The notes: generated from the sequence alone by a model not told the origin. A DNA stretch of 64,000 nt from Clostridiaceae bacterium (GCA_910574345.1 CAJSZV010000003.1:62001-126000), one strand, 5' to 3'. Shown: positions 18,856 to 28,179, counted from the stretch's first letter. Made by a program: numbers and translations.

Positions 18856-18897
18856 TGGGCAAACGGCAGCGGAAAATACCCTCCTTAAGAAGGAACC

Positions 18898-18926
18898 TTG
18901 CAAAGAAATAAGCTCTATGTTATGAT
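18898..18926 (+). promoter_or_regulatory. Promoter of the ruvA-ruvB-zapA operon
   Basis: -35 TTGCAA (18898-18903), 17-base spacer, -10 TATGAT (18921-18926), 35 bases before the ruvA start. No LexA-type box was recognised around it. Confidence 0.55.
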
Positions 18927-18961
18927 GATAAAGACAATGACAAAAGAAAGAGGAACACACT

Positions 18962-19573
18962 GTGATATCATATATCAGAGGACCATTGACAGAGATTGAT
19001 GAAGACGTGATCGTAGTGGAAGGGGCAGGCGTGGGATACAACATCAAAGTCCCTAAGTCCCTGTTGGACGAGCTTCCGGACATGGGAAAAGAGGTCCGAA
19101 TCTATACATACCTCCAGGTGCGGGAGGACGCCATGAGCCTGTTTGGCTTTTTGACCAGGCAGGATCTGAAGATGTTTAAGCAGCTTTTAGGAGTGAACGG
19201 AATCGGCCCCAAAGGGGCTCTGGGTCTTTTGTCCGCCATGAGACCTGACGATCTTCGGCTGGCCATTATCACAGGCGATGCCAAAGCCATCTCAAAGGCG
19301 CCGGGAATCGGCAGCAAGACGGCCCAGAGGGTGATTTTGGATCTGAAAGACAGAATTGCCATAGACGAGGTGATGCCTGCAGCTGTCGTCGGACAGGGAG
19401 AGAGTGGCAGGGAAAGCTCCCTTGCAGACGCGGGACGGGAAGCCATAGACGCTTTGACGGCTCTTGGATACTCCGGTATGGAGGCTGCAAAGGCTGTGCG
19501 GCAGGTGGAGATAACGGAGAGTATGACAGTGGAGGAAGTATTGAAGGCTTCCTTAAAGCATCTGGCATTTTAA
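18962..19573 (+). CDS. ruvA: Holliday junction branch migration protein RuvA
   Basis: 203 residues from a GTG start with AGAGGA upstream. The N-terminal OB fold opens with MISYIRGPLTEIDEDVIVVE. The two helix-hairpin-helix segments, LLGVNGIGPKGALGLLS and KAPGIGSKTAQRVILDLKD, bind the junction, and the C-terminal domain (about 155-203) contacts RuvB. The tetramer targets RuvB motors to Holliday junctions in recombinational repair. The full-length protein is intact and ruvB follows 30 bases downstream. Confidence 0.97.
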   Translation: MISYIRGPLTEIDEDVIVVEGAGVGYNIKVPKSLLDELPDMGKEVRIYTYLQVREDAMSLFGFLTRQDLKMFKQLLGVNGIGPKGALGLLSAMRPDDLRLAIITGDAKAISKAPGIGSKTAQRVILDLKDRIAIDEVMPAAVVGQGESGRESSLADAGREAIDALTALGYSGMEAAKAVRQVEITESMTVEEVLKASLKHLAF

Positions 19574-19603
19574 GGAAAGGAAGCCAAAGGGCAGGCGAGA
19601 GAA

Positions 19604-20605
19604 ATGGAACACAGAATAATTAATACGGATTTGACAGAAGAGGATGTGAAAGTGGAGTCCCACCTGCGGCCTCAGAGTCTGAGAGAATATATCGGTCAGG
19701 AGAAATTGAAATCCACCCTGCAGATTTATATTGATGCGGCTAAGTCCAGGGGAGACAGTCTGGATCATGTGCTGTTTTACGGACCGCCCGGACTTGGCAA
19801 GACCACCCTGTCCGGGATTATCGCCCATGAGATGGGCGTGAATATGAAGGTTACATCCGGGCCGGCTATTGAGAAGCCGGGTGAGATGGCGGCGATTCTG
19901 AACAATCTCCAGGAAGGGGATGTGCTGTTTGTAGATGAGATCCACAGGCTGAACCGGCAGGTGGAGGAAGTGCTTTATCCGGCTATGGAAGATTTTGCCA
20001 TTGATATCATGCTGGGAAAGGATTCTTCCGCCAGGTCTATCCGCCTGGAGCTGCCCCGTTTCACTCTGGTTGGGGCCACCACCAGGGCAGGCCTTCTGAC
20101 TGCGCCTCTCAGAGACCGGTTCGGGGTAATGGCGAAGATGGAATTTTATACCATAGAGGAGTTAAGAACCATTATTCTCCGGTCAGCCAATGTGCTGGAA
20201 GTGAAGATTGAGGATGAGGGAGCTTTGGAACTGGCCAAGCGCTCCAGAGGAACCCCCAGGCTTGCCAACCGGCTTTTGAAGCGGGTAAGAGATTTTGCCC
20301 AGGTGAAATACAACGGCGTTATCACAAAAGAGGTGGCGGACTTTGCTTTGGATATTCTGGATGTGGACCCTATGGGACTGGATAACAATGACCGGGCTAT
20401 TCTTTTGACCATTATCCAGAAATTTTCCGGCGGTCCTGTGGGGCTTGACACCTTGGCCGCGGCCCTGGGAGAAGATGCGGGGACATTGGAAGACGTCTAT
20501 GAACCTTATCTTTTGATGAACGGGCTGATCAACCGAACCCCCAGAGGCAGGGTGGCCACGGAACATGCCTACCGCCATCTGGGATGTGTCTGTGACGGGG
20601 CATAG
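19604..20605 (+). CDS. ruvB: Holliday junction DNA helicase RuvB
   Basis: 333 residues, normal length. Walker [10 protein letters not shown] (about residues 60-68), Walker [10 protein letters not shown], sensor 1 LVGATTRAG and an Arg-finger-like LRDRFG are present, followed by the C-terminal winged-helix DNA-binding domain. It is the hexameric AAA+ motor that drives branch migration with RuvA. AAAGGAAG precedes the ATG at some distance; the start aligns with the family ([18 protein letters not shown]). Confidence 0.97.
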   Translation: MEHRIINTDLTEEDVKVESHLRPQSLREYIGQEKLKSTLQIYIDAAKSRGDSLDHVLFYGPPGLGKTTLSGIIAHEMGVNMKVTSGPAIEKPGEMAAILNNLQEGDVLFVDEIHRLNRQVEEVLYPAMEDFAIDIMLGKDSSARSIRLELPRFTLVGATTRAGLLTAPLRDRFGVMAKMEFYTIEELRTIILRSANVLEVKIEDEGALELAKRSRGTPRLANRLLKRVRDFAQVKYNGVITKEVADFALDILDVDPMGLDNNDRAILLTIIQKFSGGPVGLDTLAAALGEDAGTLEDVYEPYLLMNGLINRTPRGRVATEHAYRHLGCVCDGA

Positions 20606-20703
20606 ATCTGCCGGAGTACGTTTGTTCCGGGCCCTTTGGCGAAAGAGGAACCGTACAGTACACCAGGCAATGTCTGATTTCAGGGGAAAAGGAGAGAAAG
20701 GGA

Positions 20704-21183
20704 ATGAACAGTAAAGGCGGCAGATTCATGGATACCAAGAATTATGCGGAAGTTTTGATAGACGGAAAGATTTACACACTGGGAGGAACGGAGGACGAGC
20801 ACTACCTCCAGAGAGTGGCCAGCTACATCAATGAAAAGACGGCTGAACTTAAACGGCAGGAGGGGTTCACCAAGCAGAGCCAGGAGTACCAGGCAGTGAT
20901 GATTGAGCTGAACATTGCTGACGACTATTTTAAGGCTACGAACCGGGCGGCGGTCAGCGAGCGCCAGAGGGACGAGATGGAGAAGGAAAGTTATGGGTTA
21001 AAGCATGAACTGGTCACCACTCAGATGCGTCTGGAGAATGCTGCAAAAGAGCTGAATGAGAAAAAGACGGAGCTGGATATTCTGAAAAAGGATATGGCTA
21101 AAGCCCAGGAAGAACTGATGAAACTGAAAGCCGTTCAGGCGGCAGTCAATATGTCCGGCGGACAGGGACCGGGAAAGCCATAA
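20704..21183 (+). CDS. zapA: Cell division protein ZapA
   Basis: 159 residues; GGAGAGAAAGGG precedes the ATG (a second ATG at 20728 is possible). The ZapA domain covers about residues 10-90 (VLIDGKIYTLGGTEDEHYLQ; EYQAVMIELNIADDY), followed by a long coiled coil with heptad-like Glu/Lys/Leu pattern to about 150. It crosslinks FtsZ protofilaments at the division site. Longer than the minimal family member (about 100) because of the coiled-coil tail, as is usual in clostridia. Lies 98 bases after ruvB on the same strand. Confidence 0.88.
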   Translation: MNSKGGRFMDTKNYAEVLIDGKIYTLGGTEDEHYLQRVASYINEKTAELKRQEGFTKQSQEYQAVMIELNIADDYFKATNRAAVSERQRDEMEKESYGLKHELVTTQMRLENAAKELNEKKTELDILKKDMAKAQEELMKLKAVQAAVNMSGGQGPGKP

Positions 21184-21197
21184 AGCGGGGACATATG

Positions 21198-21253
21198 CAC
21201 GGAAACGGAACAGGCCATGCCAATATGTGCGGCAAAACGTCCACGGAAACGGA
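21198..21253 (+). repeat. 12-bp direct repeat before the U32 gene
   Basis: CACGGAAACGGA occurs at 21198-21209 and 21242-21253, 44 bases apart. The second copy ends in the ribosome binding site of the next gene. No function is evident; it may be a small duplication. Confidence 0.5.
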
Positions 21254-21265
21254 GGAAATGGGGCA

Positions 21266-23524
21266 ATGAAAAAAAAACGGGCGGAGCTTTTAGCCCCGGC
21301 AGGTTCTTTTGAGAGTATGAAGGCAGCCGTGGCGGCGGGAGCCGACGCAGTATATATCGGCGGCAGCCGGTTTGGAGCCAGGGCTTATGCGGACAATCTG
21401 GATGAGGAACGAATGCTTGAGGCCATTGACTATGCTCATCTTTACGGGGTTTCTCTCTACATGACAGTGAATACCCTGATGAAGGAGGAAGAGCTTGAGG
21501 AGTTGTTTGAGTATCTCAATCCCTATTATGAGAGAGGGCTGGACGGGGTCATCGTTCAGGACATAGGAGTATTTTCCTACATCCGAAGCCGCTTTCCCTG
21601 TCTTCCTGTTCACTGCAGCACCCAGATGACCGTCACAGGCGCATACGGGGCAAAGATGCTTAAGAGGCTTGGGGCCTCAAGGGTGGTCATGGCCAGGGAA
21701 GTATCTTTAGAAGAGATCAAACGGATTCACAGGGAAGTTCCTATAGAGATAGAAGCCTTTGTCCACGGAGCCCTGTGCTACTGCTATTCAGGACAGTGTC
21801 TGCTCAGCAGCCTCATCGGGGGAAGAAGCGGCAACAGGGGAAGGTGCGCCCAGCCCTGCCGACTGCCTTATGACTGGGAGGGAGCCGCCGGTCTCCCAAA
21901 GGGAAAGAAAGATTCCTATATTTTAAGCATGAAAGATCTGTGCACTCTGGATCTGCTGCCGGATCTTTTGGAGGCGGGGATTTATTCTTTAAAAATAGAA
22001 GGGCGCATGAAGGGACCCAGATATACGGCAGGCGTGGTGAAAACTTACCGGAAGTATGTGGATCTTTATTTTGAAAAGGGAAGACAGGGGTACAGGGTAG
22101 ACCCCTGGGACCGCCGCCTTCTCCTTGATCTCTTTGACAGAGGCGGATTTACGGAAGGGTACTATAAACGGCACAATGGTCCTGACATGATGGCGAGAAA
22201 AGAGAAACCGGCATTCCGCCAGGGCAACCAGGAGCTGTTCGACCAGCTGGACCGGCTTTATGTGAATGCAGAGAAAAAGATTCCCGTAAAGGGTCAGCTG
22301 ACTGTAAAAGAAGGGAAGAAGACGGTTTTGAAACTGCGGCTTTCCGGCCGGGAGGATGAGGCGGTTCTGTCCGTGGGAGCTGCGGCCCAGAAAGCCCGGA
22401 ATCAGCCGGCCACAGAGGAATGTCTGGCAAAACAGATGAGAAAGACGGGGAATACGCAGTTTGTCTTTGAAGACCTGGAAGTTAACCTGGAGGGACAGGC
22501 ATTCGTGCCGGTAAAACAGCTCAATGAGCTGAGACGGCAGGGTCTGGAATGCCTCAGGGAGGCTGTATTAAAGCCTTACCGCCGCAGCAATGCTATCATG
22601 CCGCCGTCTGATGGGGAGCTGGCCTTACCGCCTGCCGGTGACCATTTATCTCCCGTCTGTCCTGCCTTTCACACCTTTTCGGCAAGGGAGGAAGTCACAA
22701 AAAAACAGGAGATTCCCAGGCTTCGGGTCCTTCTTTCCGGGGAAACAGGCCTTTTCCGGGTTCTTGATGTGCCGGAGGTCCGGGAAGTGATTCTGGAGGC
22801 GGATGAGACGGAGCCGGAAAGGTGGAAACAGATTGTGACCCTGTGTCATGACAGGGGAAAGCACTGTGTTCTTGCCATGCCGGTGATCTTCCGCAAACAG
22901 GCGGAAGTCTATTTTGACCGGCATAGCTCCTGCCTTATGGCAGCCGGATTCGACGGGATTCTGGTGCGGTCTTTGGAGGAAGTGGAATATATTCATGACA
23001 GACACAAGAATATTTCTCTCTGCAGCGACCACAATCTGTATATGTTCAATCATCTCTCCAGGAAGGTGCTGTCCCGCCTTGGATGTGACAGAATGACTTT
23101 GCCTCTGGAGCTGAATTACAGGGAACTAAAAGCCCTGGGAGGAGAGATGAGCGAGCTTGTGGTGTACGGTTTTCTTCCGGCCATGACCACAGCTCAGTGT
23201 GTGCAAAAAACCCTGTCCGGCTGTACTAAAACCCCCGCATGGGCCACCATAAAGGACAGGACGGGAAAAGAGCTTCCGGTGAGAAATCACTGCCGGTACT
23301 GTTACAATGTGATCTATAATCCAACCCCTTTGTCTCTCATAGACCAGAGAGAGCAGATCTTAAGCCTTGCATGTGAGGGCGTTCGTCTGCAGTTTACCAG
23401 AGAGGGTGAAGAGGAGATCGAAACGCTCACAAAAGCCTGGGCAGATATGCTGGCAGGACGAGAAAAGGGAGAGAATTTCACAAAAGATTTTACAAGAGGA
23501 CATTTTAAGAGAGGCGTGGAGTAG
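21266..23524 (+). CDS. U32 family peptidase (with C-terminal DUF3656-type region)
   Basis: 752 residues from the ATG at 21266 with GGAGGA 9 bases upstream (the frame opens earlier at 21227). The U32 signature is clear: EAFVHGALCYCYSGQCLLSS, followed by GGRSGNRGRCAQPCRLPY, Cys residues that in this family can hold an iron-sulfur cluster. Large U32 proteins of this type include RlhA, which hydroxylates 23S rRNA C2501, and TrhP, a tRNA modifier, so an RNA-modification role is as likely as proteolysis. The second half (about 370-740) carries further Cys in NHCRYCYN. Confidence 0.9.
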   Translation: MKKKRAELLAPAGSFESMKAAVAAGADAVYIGGSRFGARAYADNLDEERMLEAIDYAHLYGVSLYMTVNTLMKEEELEELFEYLNPYYERGLDGVIVQDIGVFSYIRSRFPCLPVHCSTQMTVTGAYGAKMLKRLGASRVVMAREVSLEEIKRIHREVPIEIEAFVHGALCYCYSGQCLLSSLIGGRSGNRGRCAQPCRLPYDWEGAAGLPKGKKDSYILSMKDLCTLDLLPDLLEAGIYSLKIEGRMKGPRYTAGVVKTYRKYVDLYFEKGRQGYRVDPWDRRLLLDLFDRGGFTEGYYKRHNGPDMMARKEKPAFRQGNQELFDQLDRLYVNAEKKIPVKGQLTVKEGKKTVLKLRLSGREDEAVLSVGAAAQKARNQPATEECLAKQMRKTGNTQFVFEDLEVNLEGQAFVPVKQLNELRRQGLECLREAVLKPYRRSNAIMPPSDGELALPPAGDHLSPVCPAFHTFSAREEVTKKQEIPRLRVLLSGETGLFRVLDVPEVREVILEADETEPERWKQIVTLCHDRGKHCVLAMPVIFRKQAEVYFDRHSSCLMAAGFDGILVRSLEEVEYIHDRHKNISLCSDHNLYMFNHLSRKVLSRLGCDRMTLPLELNYRELKALGGEMSELVVYGFLPAMTTAQCVQKTLSGCTKTPAWATIKDRTGKELPVRNHCRYCYNVIYNPTPLSLIDQREQILSLACEGVRLQFTREGEEEIETLTKAWADMLAGREKGENFTKDFTRGHFKRGVE

Positions 23525-23532
23525 GTGATTGC

Positions 23533-24855
23533 TTGGCCAATATGATTGCTGACATATCCAAATACCTGATGATTCTGCTGATTGCCATGTACACGTTCTG
23601 GAATTTCCGGTATTTTGGAGTGAGGGAGGAAAGGAGACCGGTTTTGGCGGGAAGGCAGAACCGGATCATGTATCTGCTGCATTTTCTTGCATATGCCGTA
23701 ATGTTTTTAAAGACAGGAGAGGAAAAGCTGCTGGTGTTTTACGGGGCGCAGGCAGTGTTTTTCCTGTGCTATCTTTTTTTCTACCGCCGCTTTTACCGCA
23801 ATCACTCCCATATATTGGTCAACAATATGTGTATTCTTCTGTGTGTGGGATTCATCATCCTGACCCGTCTGTCCTTTGAGCGGGCGGTGAGACAGTTTGT
23901 CCTTGTGGTTTTCTCGGCAGCCGTGACTCTGGTGATTCCCTTTATCATCGACCGGGTCTGGCAGCTGAGCCGGATTCCATGGGTCTACGGGGGTTTGGGA
24001 GCAGGTCTTTTGGGAGCCGTATATCTGGTTGGAGACGACAGCTATGGAGCCCAGCTTTCCCTGACTGTAAGGGGAATCTCCGTTCAGCCCTCGGAGTTTG
24101 TGAAAATTATTTTCGTGTTTTTTGTGGCTACCATGTTTTATCGGTCAACAGAAAAGAGACAGGTTATAGTCACCACGGCTGCGGCAGGGATTCATATACT
24201 GATTCTGGCTCTTTCAAAGGATCTGGGAAGTGCACTCATCTTTTTTGCTTCCTATGTTTTTATGCTGTTTATCGCCACATCTGATTGGAGATACTTAGGG
24301 GGCGGAGTCATAGGGGGAGCTTTGGCTTCTCTGGCGGGCTGGGCTTTGTTTTCCCATGTGCGGGTGCGGGTTGCAGTCTGGGCTGATCCATGGGCGGATA
24401 TTGACAACAAAGGGTATCAGATTACCCAGTCTCTCTTTGCCATCGGAACCGGGAGCTGGTTCGGAATGGGGCTGTATCAGGGCATGCCGGGGAAGATTCC
24501 CGTAGTGGAGAAAGATTTTGTTCTGGCGGCTGTCTCTGAGGAGATGGGGGCCTTATTTGCGTTCTGCGTTCTTTTAATCTGTGTGGGATGTTTTATTCAG
24601 TTTATGATGATCGCCTGCCGCATGGACGCCATGTTTTATAAACTCATCGCCGTGGGCCTGGCATCCATGTACATCGCCCAGGTGTTTCTCACTGCCGGGG
24701 GAGCCTGCAAATTCATTCCCTCCACAGGCGTGACCCTGCCCTTTGTCAGCTATGGGGGAAGCTCCATGATGAGCACCTTCATTGTATTTTCTGTCATTCA
24801 GGGAATGTATATTTTAAAGCGTGATGAGGAAGAGGAATATGGGACTGATTGTTAG
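23533..24855 (+). CDS. FtsW/RodA/SpoVE family peptidoglycan polymerase
   Basis: 440 residues from a TTG at 23533 (an ATG at 23542 is the alternative), 8 bases after the U32 stop. About ten membrane segments. The SEDS signature regions are present: ALSKDLGSALIFFASY, WADPWADIDNKGYQITQSLF, and the C-terminal PSTGVTLPFVSYGGSSM. It polymerises lipid II glycan strands and needs a class B penicillin-binding protein partner, which follows immediately and overlaps it. It is linked to zapA and may act in division, but it could equally be a RodA- or SpoVE-type paralogue. Confidence 0.92.
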   Translation: MANMIADISKYLMILLIAMYTFWNFRYFGVREERRPVLAGRQNRIMYLLHFLAYAVMFLKTGEEKLLVFYGAQAVFFLCYLFFYRRFYRNHSHILVNNMCILLCVGFIILTRLSFERAVRQFVLVVFSAAVTLVIPFIIDRVWQLSRIPWVYGGLGAGLLGAVYLVGDDSYGAQLSLTVRGISVQPSEFVKIIFVFFVATMFYRSTEKRQVIVTTAAAGIHILILALSKDLGSALIFFASYVFMLFIATSDWRYLGGGVIGGALASLAGWALFSHVRVRVAVWADPWADIDNKGYQITQSLFAIGTGSWFGMGLYQGMPGKIPVVEKDFVLAAVSEEMGALFAFCVLLICVGCFIQFMMIACRMDAMFYKLIAVGLASMYIAQVFLTAGGACKFIPSTGVTLPFVSYGGSSMMSTFIVFSVIQGMYILKRDEEEEYGTDC

Positions 24856-26290
24856 GAAACATAAAAAGAAAAAGTCCGCCAGGCAGAAAACGGATGAGAA
24901 TATTCTGGGTCTTGTATATGCTGTGGTGTGTTTGTTTCTGTGGCTTATGGCATATGTGGGACATTTTCTTCTTGCTGAGCGTGAAGATGTGATCAACAAT
25001 GCTTACAATGCCAGACTGGATACCTTTTCCGCCAGAGTGGAGCGGGGAAGCATTTTAAGCAGTGACAGGGAGGTTCTGGCCCGGACGGAGACAGACGAGG
25101 AGGGAAGGGAAGTCAGAATCTATCCTTACGGTTCTCTGTTTGCCCATGCAGTGGGATATTCCTCCAGAGGAAAGACGGGGCTGGAAGAACTGGCCAATTA
25201 CTATCTTCTTACCTCCCATATCCATCCTGTCAGCCGGGCAGCCGCTGAGCTGTCGGGAAGAAAGATTCCGGGAGACAATATTGTGACCACTCTGGACTTA
25301 AGGGTCCAGCAGCTGGCAAAGGACAGCTTAGGCGACAGAAGAGGGGCTGTGGTGGTCATGGAACCGGACACGGGAAAGATTCTGGCTATGGTATCAAATC
25401 CCGGATTCGACCCCAATTCCGTCAATGAGAATTGGGAACAGCTGGTGTCAGGGGACAATGGTCAGGCCAGGCTTTTAAACAGAGCCGCACAGGGTCTGTA
25501 TCCTCCCGGATCCGTCTTTAAGACGGTTATGCTGCTGGAATATATCCGTGAACACCCTGCAGATTATGACCAGTTCCGATTTGACTGCGGCGGATATTTT
25601 GAATACGGGGATTATACCATTCAGTGTTATCACGGTACGGCCCATGGAAGTCAGACCTTGAGCCAGGCTTTTGCCAATTCCTGTAACGGAGCCTTTGCAA
25701 GTTTAGGACTGAATCTTGACTTAAAGAGTCTGTCCTCCACAGCCCGGCAGCTTCTTTTCAACACCAGTCAGCCCGTGGCTTTTGCCTGTACCCAGAGCCG
25801 CTTTGTCATGGAGGAGGGAGCGGACGAGTGGGAGATTCTTCAGACTTCCATCGGCCAGGGAATGACCCAGATCACGCCCCTTCACAACACCTTAATCACC
25901 GCGGCAATCGCCAACAAAGGGATCCTGATGACTCCTTATCTCGTTGACTCTGTGGAGAATGCAGAAGGCAGGAAGGTAAAGACCTTTGAACCTTCGGTGT
26001 GCCAAACCCTGATGAGTGAAGAAGAAGCCCGCATTCTAAAGGAAATGATGACGCAGGTAGTAACAGAAGGCACCGGTTCAGCCCTGCGCACGGACAGCTA
26101 CAGTGCAGCAGGAAAAACCGGCTCCGCCCAGTTTGGGCAGGGAAAAGAAACCCATGCCTGGTTTACAGGCTTCGCCCCGGCGGAGGCCCCCCGGATCGTG
26201 GTAACGGTTATCATAGAGGAAGGCGGTTCCGGCGGCCAGGCCGCCGCCCCCGTGGCTAAGAGTATATTCGACTTATTATTAATCCCTTAG
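24839..26290 (+). CDS. Penicillin-binding transpeptidase, partner of the SEDS polymerase
   Basis: 483 residues from the ATG at 24839 (GAGGAAGAGG upstream); a GTG at 24821 and an ATG at 24824 are alternatives, all overlapping the ftsW-like gene. One membrane segment near residues 26-45, a short juxtamembrane region, then the transpeptidase domain with the SxxK motif GSVFK (Ser225, Lys228), SCN (281-283) and KTG (426-428). It lacks a full-size dimerisation/pedestal domain: only about 140 residues separate the membrane segment from the catalytic domain. It crosslinks peptidoglycan outside the membrane. Confidence 0.92.
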   Translation: MGLIVRKHKKKKSARQKTDENILGLVYAVVCLFLWLMAYVGHFLLAEREDVINNAYNARLDTFSARVERGSILSSDREVLARTETDEEGREVRIYPYGSLFAHAVGYSSRGKTGLEELANYYLLTSHIHPVSRAAAELSGRKIPGDNIVTTLDLRVQQLAKDSLGDRRGAVVVMEPDTGKILAMVSNPGFDPNSVNENWEQLVSGDNGQARLLNRAAQGLYPPGSVFKTVMLLEYIREHPADYDQFRFDCGGYFEYGDYTIQCYHGTAHGSQTLSQAFANSCNGAFASLGLNLDLKSLSSTARQLLFNTSQPVAFACTQSRFVMEEGADEWEILQTSIGQGMTQITPLHNTLITAAIANKGILMTPYLVDSVENAEGRKVKTFEPSVCQTLMSEEEARILKEMMTQVVTEGTGSALRTDSYSAAGKTGSAQFGQGKETHAWFTGFAPAEAPRIVVTVIIEEGGSGGQAAAPVAKSIFDLLLIP

Positions 26291-26369
26291 GCTAAATTTA
26301 GTAACGGTTCCATACGGACCTTCCGTCACCCTATCAAAGCGCAATCAAACACAACTCAAACTTTGATGC

Positions 26370-26398
26370 TTGCATATCCGCCCAAAAAGAGGTATACT
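26370..26398 (+). promoter_or_regulatory. Promoter of the Nudix hydrolase gene
   Basis: -35 TTGCAT (26370-26375), 17-base spacer, -10 TATACT (26393-26398), 57 bases before the ATG. Confidence 0.5.
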
Positions 26399-26455
26399 AA
26401 CCTCAGTCTATGTTGACACACCAGGGATTATCGGATCCGGGCAGGAGGAATTGCA

Positions 26456-26908
26456 ATGATAGAGGCAACGAGCTGTGGCGGTGTGGTTATTTTTCGAGGC
26501 AAGATTCTTGTATTGTATAAGAATTATAAGAACAAATACGAGGGTTGGGTTTTACCGAAAGGAACTGTGGAGGAAGGAGAAGAGTATAAGGAGACTGCTT
26601 TGCGGGAAGTGAAGGAAGAGACGGGCGTGTCGGCTTCCATCATCAAGTATATCGGCAAGAGCCAGTATTCCTTTAACACACCTCAGGATATGGTGGAAAA
26701 AGATGTCCACTGGTATCTGATGATGGCAGACAGCTACTACAGTAAACCACAACGTGAAGAGTATTTCATGGATTCCGGGTATTATAAATTTTATGAGGCT
26801 TACCATCTGTTAAAGTTTTCCAATGAGAAGCAGATTTTGGAGAAGGCTTATAATGAATATCTGGATTTGAAAAAGAATAATCTGTGGGGATCAAAAAAGT
26901 ATTTTTAA
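26456..26908 (+). CDS. Nudix hydrolase
   Basis: 150 residues with a perfect Nudix box from Gly36 to Val58 (G-x5-E-x7-REVKEETGV). AGGAGG precedes the ATG. The family hydrolyses nucleoside diphosphates linked to another group. The sequence outside the box (WVLPKGTVEEGE; FMDSGYYKFYEAYHLLKF) resembles the diadenosine-polyphosphate/small Nudix group, but the substrate cannot be read. It stands alone between its own promoter and terminator. Confidence 0.92.
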   Translation: MIEATSCGGVVIFRGKILVLYKNYKNKYEGWVLPKGTVEEGEEYKETALREVKEETGVSASIIKYIGKSQYSFNTPQDMVEKDVHWYLMMADSYYSKPQREEYFMDSGYYKFYEAYHLLKFSNEKQILEKAYNEYLDLKKNNLWGSKKYF

Positions 26909-26927
26909 AGCAGATTCCGTACAATGG

Positions 26928-26963
26928 AAAAGGCCGGGCAGCTTTCAAGCACCGGCCTTTTTT
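26928..26963 (+). terminator. Rho-independent terminator after the Nudix gene
   Basis: AAAAGGCCGG / CCGGCCTTTT stem with a 14-base loop and a run of six T's. Confidence 0.88.
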
Positions 26964-27138
26964 CATGTATCATTACTGTAAATCCTCTCACAAATTAATC
27001 AGTTTTTAATATTTGTGTAATAAATGTAAAAAAATGGACATAATCTATTGTAAGGGCAGGTATGTACAAGAATTTTGGTACATAGGCGGGGTTTCGTCAA
27101 AAGCGCCTTGCCGGACTGCGGAAAGAGAGGTTTGTCCT

Positions 27139-27891
27139 ATGAGAACAAATAAAATTTTGAACATTATGATGTCGGCGGCGGTTATGGCATCGGTGGCATC
27201 GGGAACGGTTCTGGCGGAGGAGACGGAAGAGGAAACCATAGAATACAGGGAGATGAATGAGACAGAGGGACAGGCAGAAAAGGAACATGTCCTGGAACAA
27301 AAGAAGGGAAAGGAGATCGGGCCCGGAGCGGAATATGGCGGCTGCGAGAGTAACGAGGGAGATGCAGCTCAGGAAACAGAAGAAGCTGTGTATGTTAGGA
27401 TGGGGACTGTGGAAGAATTAAATGGGCCGGAGACGGCAGCAAAGGCCGAACAGCAGAAAGAAGAGCCGGAAAGCATAAAGCCTCAGGAGTATGGTCCTCA
27501 TATGGATCTTCTGGCGAAAGAGACAGAAGCGGAGGAAACGCCTCCCTTATATACAGACGAGGATCTCTATATCCTTGCCCATGCCATCTGCGGAGAAGGC
27601 CAGTGCTGTCCCGACGAGGAACAGCTCTATATCGGTTCCGTGATTCTTAACCGAAGGTCTCACGGCGCCTATCCCAATACCATACAGGGGGTGGTGTTCC
27701 AGAGAGGGCAGTATGCCTGTACATGGGACGGAAATTATTACCGGGAGCCTACGGAGGCAAACTGGAGAAATGCCAGATGGCTTTTGGAAAACGGAAGCGT
27801 TCTCCCTGAAAATGTGGTGTATCAGGCAGGTTTTCGGCAGGGAAGCGGAATCTATCTGCAGACCAGGTATCATAAGTATTGTTACAGATAA
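27139..27891 (+). CDS. Secreted SleB-like cell wall hydrolase (Hydrolase_2)
   Basis: 250 residues from the ATG at 27139 with AGAGAGG 8 bases upstream; the frame runs back to 27013 without a site. Signal peptide to about residue 26 (ending SGTVLA-EE). A Glu-rich low-complexity linker (about 27-130), then a SleB-type lytic transglycosylase/cell-wall-hydrolase domain: YILAHAICGEGQ (catalytic Glu candidate in CGEGQ), LYIGSVILNRRSHGAYPNTI and QRGQYACTWDG. Such proteins cleave cortex or vegetative peptidoglycan. The long acidic linker is unusual for SleB itself, so a vegetative wall role is plausible. Confidence 0.85.
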   Translation: MRTNKILNIMMSAAVMASVASGTVLAEETEEETIEYREMNETEGQAEKEHVLEQKKGKEIGPGAEYGGCESNEGDAAQETEEAVYVRMGTVEELNGPETAAKAEQQKEEPESIKPQEYGPHMDLLAKETEAEETPPLYTDEDLYILAHAICGEGQCCPDEEQLYIGSVILNRRSHGAYPNTIQGVVFQRGQYACTWDGNYYREPTEANWRNARWLLENGSVLPENVVYQAGFRQGSGIYLQTRYHKYCYR

Positions 27892-27894
27892 AGG

Positions 27895-27920
27895 AAAAGG
27901 TGCAAAATTTTGCACCTTTT
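27895..27920. terminator. Bidirectional palindromic terminator
   Basis: A perfect 26-bp palindrome: AAAAGGTGCAAAA and its exact complement, so T's follow the GGTGC stem on both strands. It lies between the convergent SleB-like gene and the small gene at 27926-28072. Confidence 0.85.
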
Positions 27921-27925
27921 GTGCC

Positions 27926-28072
27926 TTAATCCTCAAGTGTCTGTTGGAGATTATCAGCGACTTTTTGTAATTTTTCTTTTTCTTTTCCGTCAGCTATGGT
28001 CTCAAGAACCTCTTTAATATCGTCCAAAACAAATCTGACAAAACCTTTGAATTGACTGTCAGTCATTCCCAT
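27926..28072 (-). CDS. Small hypothetical protein, 48 residues
   Basis: ATG at 28072, TAA at 27928-27926. AGAGGTG sits 8 bases before the ATG; a consensus promoter lies upstream (28125-28153) and a palindromic terminator directly follows. The protein begins MGMTDSQFKGFVRFVLDD and continues as a charged, amphipathic, probably helical chain (IKEVLETIADGKEKEKLQKV). No membrane segment, Cys or known motif. It is not a shadow of another gene because nothing overlaps it. Function unknown; the whole transcription unit looks real. Confidence 0.78.
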   Translation of the reverse strand: MGMTDSQFKGFVRFVLDDIKEVLETIADGKEKEKLQKVADNLQQTLED

Positions 28073-28124
28073 ATAGGTTCACCTCTTTTCTGTGTGATTG
28101 GAATATAAATGGCTGCTATCTATC

Positions 28125-28153
28125 ATTATAATGGAAGGGATAAAAGTTGTAAA
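28125..28153 (-). promoter_or_regulatory. Promoter of the 48-residue gene
   Basis: Minus strand: -35 TTTACA (28153-28148), 17-base spacer, -10 TATAAT (28130-28125), leader of about 45 bases. Confidence 0.62.
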
Positions 28154-28179
28154 GGCTTTGAAGGATTCCCTGGTAAATC

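Noticed and set aside
18781-19083. Extra 101-residue N-terminus for the YprB-like protein
   Set aside because: It would run through the promoter and into ruvA, and the added sequence resembles no domain.
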